Below, one piece after another: positions 5,526 to 7,035 of a DNA stretch of 7,035 bases. Within the stretch, counting starts at the first letter, position 1. Each line of letters begins with the position of its first letter. The notes below the pieces were generated by a model. It worked only from the letters and a program-made list of their open reading frames with translations. It made no database searches and was not told the origin of the DNA. A program made the position numbers and the translations under genes. The DNA is taken from contig DETG01000053.1 in NCBI GenBank assembly GCA_002361535.1, forward strand, positions 1-7,035. Reading direction: 5' to 3'. Source of the stretch: Prevotella sp. UBA3294. Its GTDB lineage: Bacteria > Bacteroidota > Bacteroidia > Bacteroidales > Bacteroidaceae.

Positions 5526-6758
5526 TCATAACAGGAAACCCAGCCTGATCTCAGGACTGAGGAATTTGATACCAGTGTCATTGGAGATCGCGCCATTGCC
5601 ATTGAATTGCATCATAATGCGCAAGGCGTGCTTGCCGAGAGCAAAGTCAGCTCCGGCTCCGATATAGAATCCCACCATGTTGCCATGGCTTCCGGCCTCT
5701 TCCAACACAGACATCTCATACCCTCCGATGTTCTCTGAATCGAATCCCGTGAGAATGTCCAGATTCAATCCGGCCCTCACCACGGGTGATATCTTGCTGT
5801 CGGGCAAGAAGCTATAGGCAAAGCCAAACTCGCCGTCGAAGAGGTTGCATCCAAATGTTCGGTCGAGGAGATATTCCTTTCCCTGCTTCAGTTCTTTCAA
5901 GTCATTTTTCTTGGTGGCGTTGCCCCGGACGTAGCCCAGGAGCACCTGGGCGGTGAGCCCACGGCTCAAGCGTGGGAAGCCGAAATCGAGACCGATCGAG
6001 AAGCGGGGACTGCTGAGGTGAAAATTGTCATAGGCAGTTTCCATGGATGATCCGCTATATGAGAACTTATTGCACTTAGCGGTTCCGAAGAGCATGCCCG
6101 CCTCGACACGCAAGCCTTTGAAAGTGATGGAGCGCACGGACTTCTCATCATACTGGAACTGTATGCAGTCACCCCATTCCGAACAATATTTCTCGTCGTA
6201 GTTTCTCACCAGTTTCGTGAGGTTTTGCCGCTCATAATCACTGTTCCACAAGGCATCGACAGCCTCTGGACTGCTGGCCAGCATCTGCGAGGCTTTCAGC
6301 ATGGTCTTTTGCTTCACCTCGATCACATCGGCATTGGTGACATTGTTCAAGATAGGTTCCCTCATGGGAGCCACATTGCCCTTCTCGTCGACAAAGAAAT
6401 AATAGCTGATGCTGTTGTTCTTGTAATAGAACAGGCTAATCCCACCCTGAATGACATATTCTGCGAACATCCTGGTCTCCACATCTTCGACAGGGAAGGT
6501 GCGGGAGACGTAATAGACGCCATCGTTATCAAACCGATAGCCCTGTATGTCGTATGGCATATAATTGACGAAACTGCTGCTGTCGTCTGCGCGGAAAGAG
6601 CACTGCTGGCAATTGTAGGTGTCGGTGCGGTAGTCGATGACACCATGAATCGTGTCACCTGTCAATGTGATGACATATCCTTTCTTGGGATTGACCTGGG
6701 CCGAAACAACCAAGACAAGGGGCAGAAGAAATATGAGCAAAAGGGTTCTTTTCTTCAT
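5526..6758 (-). CDS. Secreted, probably outer-membrane beta-barrel protein of unknown function
   Basis: The 410-residue product starts MKKRTLLLIFLLPLVLVVSAQVN, a clear signal peptide with likely cleavage after VSA (residue 20). Residues about 26-130 (KGYVITLTGDTIHGVIDYR...) resemble an N-terminal domain common in uncharacterised Bacteroidetes envelope proteins. The last 200 residues alternate in the manner of amphipathic strands (GLRVEAGMLFG, FSIGLDFGF, GLTAQVLLGYVRG, FGFAYSFLP, VVRAGLNLDIL, MVGFYIGAGADFALG) and end in IRLGFLL, like a small porin-type barrel of the outer membrane. A CQQC pair (50-53) and four further cysteines are present. The frame stays open to an ATG at 6788, but the signal peptide fixes the start at 6758. 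It appears to be the first gene of a transcript with miaA and the lipid kinase. I recognise no specific function; a periplasmic or surface-exposed role is also possible. Confidence 0.8.
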   Translation of the reverse strand: MKKRTLLLIFLLPLVLVVSAQVNPKKGYVITLTGDTIHGVIDYRTDTYNCQQCSFRADDSSSFVNYMPYDIQGYRFDNDGVYYVSRTFPVEDVETRMFAEYVIQGGISLFYYKNNSISYYFFVDEKGNVAPMREPILNNVTNADVIEVKQKTMLKASQMLASSPEAVDALWNSDYERQNLTKLVRNYDEKYCSEWGDCIQFQYDEKSVRSITFKGLRVEAGMLFGTAKCNKFSYSGSSMETAYDNFHLSSPRFSIGLDFGFPRLSRGLTAQVLLGYVRGNATKKNDLKELKQGKEYLLDRTFGCNLFDGEFGFAYSFLPDSKISPVVRAGLNLDILTGFDSENIGGYEMSVLEEAGSHGNMVGFYIGAGADFALGKHALRIMMQFNGNGAISNDTGIKFLSPEIRLGFLL

Positions 6759-6822
6759 TAAGTATTGATACACAAGATGGATAATCAATCCTCACCCTGC
6801 GGCGACAAGGTGATTACGGCTA

Positions 6823-6853
6823 CAAATTTAGTGAAAGATGAAGACAAAACAAA
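6823..6853 (-). promoter_or_regulatory. Bacteroidetes-type promoter of the outer-membrane protein/miaA/lipid kinase cluster
   Basis: On the minus strand TTTG (6853-6850) is followed after exactly 19 nt by TAAATTTG (6830-6823), a full match to the TTTG-N19-TAnnTTTG consensus. It lies directly downstream of the gapA terminator. Transcription should begin near 6818, giving a leader of about 60 nt before the ATG at 6758. The -33 box sits at the edge of an A/T homopolymer (nine A on the plus strand), which may stimulate the promoter. Confidence 0.8.
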
Positions 6854-6906
6854 AAAAAAGTATCTTTTTATGGTTTTCCCCGGAGGATAGCCAGCCGTCA
6901 TAGCCG

Positions 6907-6936
6907 AAAAAAGCCGTTCGGCAACCCGAACGGCTT
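6907..6936 (-). terminator. Intrinsic terminator after the GAPDH gene
   Basis: AAGCCGTTCGG (6911-6921) and CCGAACGGCTT (6926-6936) form a perfect 11-bp stem around a 4-nt loop. In the leftward direction the stem is followed by a run of U (six bases from 6912 to 6907, partly shared with the stem base). It lies 27 nt past the GAPDH stop codon. There is no U-tract on the plus-strand side, so it acts leftward only. Confidence 0.93.
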
Positions 6937-6963
6937 ATATTGAATTCAAATCAGAAACTGATC

Positions 6964-7035
6964 TTATTTGAGTTCAGCGAGGCACTTGATCGTGCGGACC
7001 ATCTGAGAAGTATAGGAGTTCTCGTTGTCGTACCA
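6964..7035 (-). CDS. gapA: Glyceraldehyde-3-phosphate dehydrogenase, C-terminal end (cut by right edge)
   Basis: Only the last 23 residues and the stop codon are present. They read WYDNENSYTSQMVRTIKCLAELK. The WYDNE(N/T)xY stretch with the following amphipathic helix is the hallmark C-terminus of type I phosphorylating GAPDH, the glycolytic enzyme that converts glyceraldehyde 3-phosphate to 1,3-bisphosphoglycerate with NAD+. The catalytic and NAD-binding parts lie outside the window, so cofactor preference cannot be judged. The gene ends in its own terminator and is separate from the cluster to its left. Confidence 0.9.
   Translation of the reverse strand, partial: WYDNENSYTSQMVRTIKCLAELK

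Noticed and set aside
6759..6788. A 10-residue N-terminal extension (MIIHLVYQYL) of the envelope protein.
   Set aside because: MKKRTLLLIF begins a standard signal peptide directly, so the ATG at 6758 is the better start.
6888..6916. Several AGCCG repeats beside the gapA terminator.
   Set aside because: The units are five bases long, irregularly spaced and partly belong to the terminator stem.

Overview
The window looks like chromosomal DNA of a Bacteroidales bacterium, most likely Prevotellaceae or a relative. The reasons are the type of glycogen operon, two textbook Bacteroidetes promoters (TTTG-N19-TAnnTTTG), mostly absent Shine-Dalgarno sequences, and protein sequences that read like Bacteroides/Prevotella homologues. 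It is an ordinary core-genome region. I see no mobile element, CRISPR array, tRNA or rRNA. No gap between genes exceeds 300 bases.

Layout from left to right. (1) A leftward glycogen operon: a starch/glycogen-synthase-like glycosyltransferase (cut by the left edge, 1-590) lies just downstream of an archaeal-type glycogen debranching enzyme (606-2555). Both are transcribed from a promoter at 2641-2671. (2) Divergent from it, a rightward Crp/Fnr-family regulator (2844-3551) with its own -7 box at 2763-2770. (3) Converging on the regulator, a leftward three-gene cluster. Its promoter (6823-6853) precedes a secreted or outer-membrane protein of unknown function (5526-6758). Next come miaA (tRNA dimethylallyltransferase, 4530-5486) and a diacylglycerol-kinase-like lipid kinase (3579-4511). 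(4) At the right edge are the last 23 codons of a leftward glyceraldehyde-3-phosphate dehydrogenase gene (6964-7035), followed by a strong intrinsic terminator (6907-6936).

The debranching enzyme and glycosyltransferase should act together in storage-glucan metabolism. Whether the divergent Crp-like protein controls them is a reasonable guess only. The outer-membrane protein, miaA and lipid kinase share a strand and small gaps (39 and 18 nt), so they are probably co-transcribed, but nothing in the sequence ties their functions together.

I found no clearly new system. Points worth a second look are: a possible stem that would hide the glycosyltransferase ribosome-binding site unless the upstream gene is translated; a hairpin in the debranching-enzyme leader; a degenerate 23-bp tandem duplication whose junction makes the stop codon of the regulator; a lipid kinase with several altered family motifs; and an Asn where a catalytic Asp is expected in the debranching enzyme.
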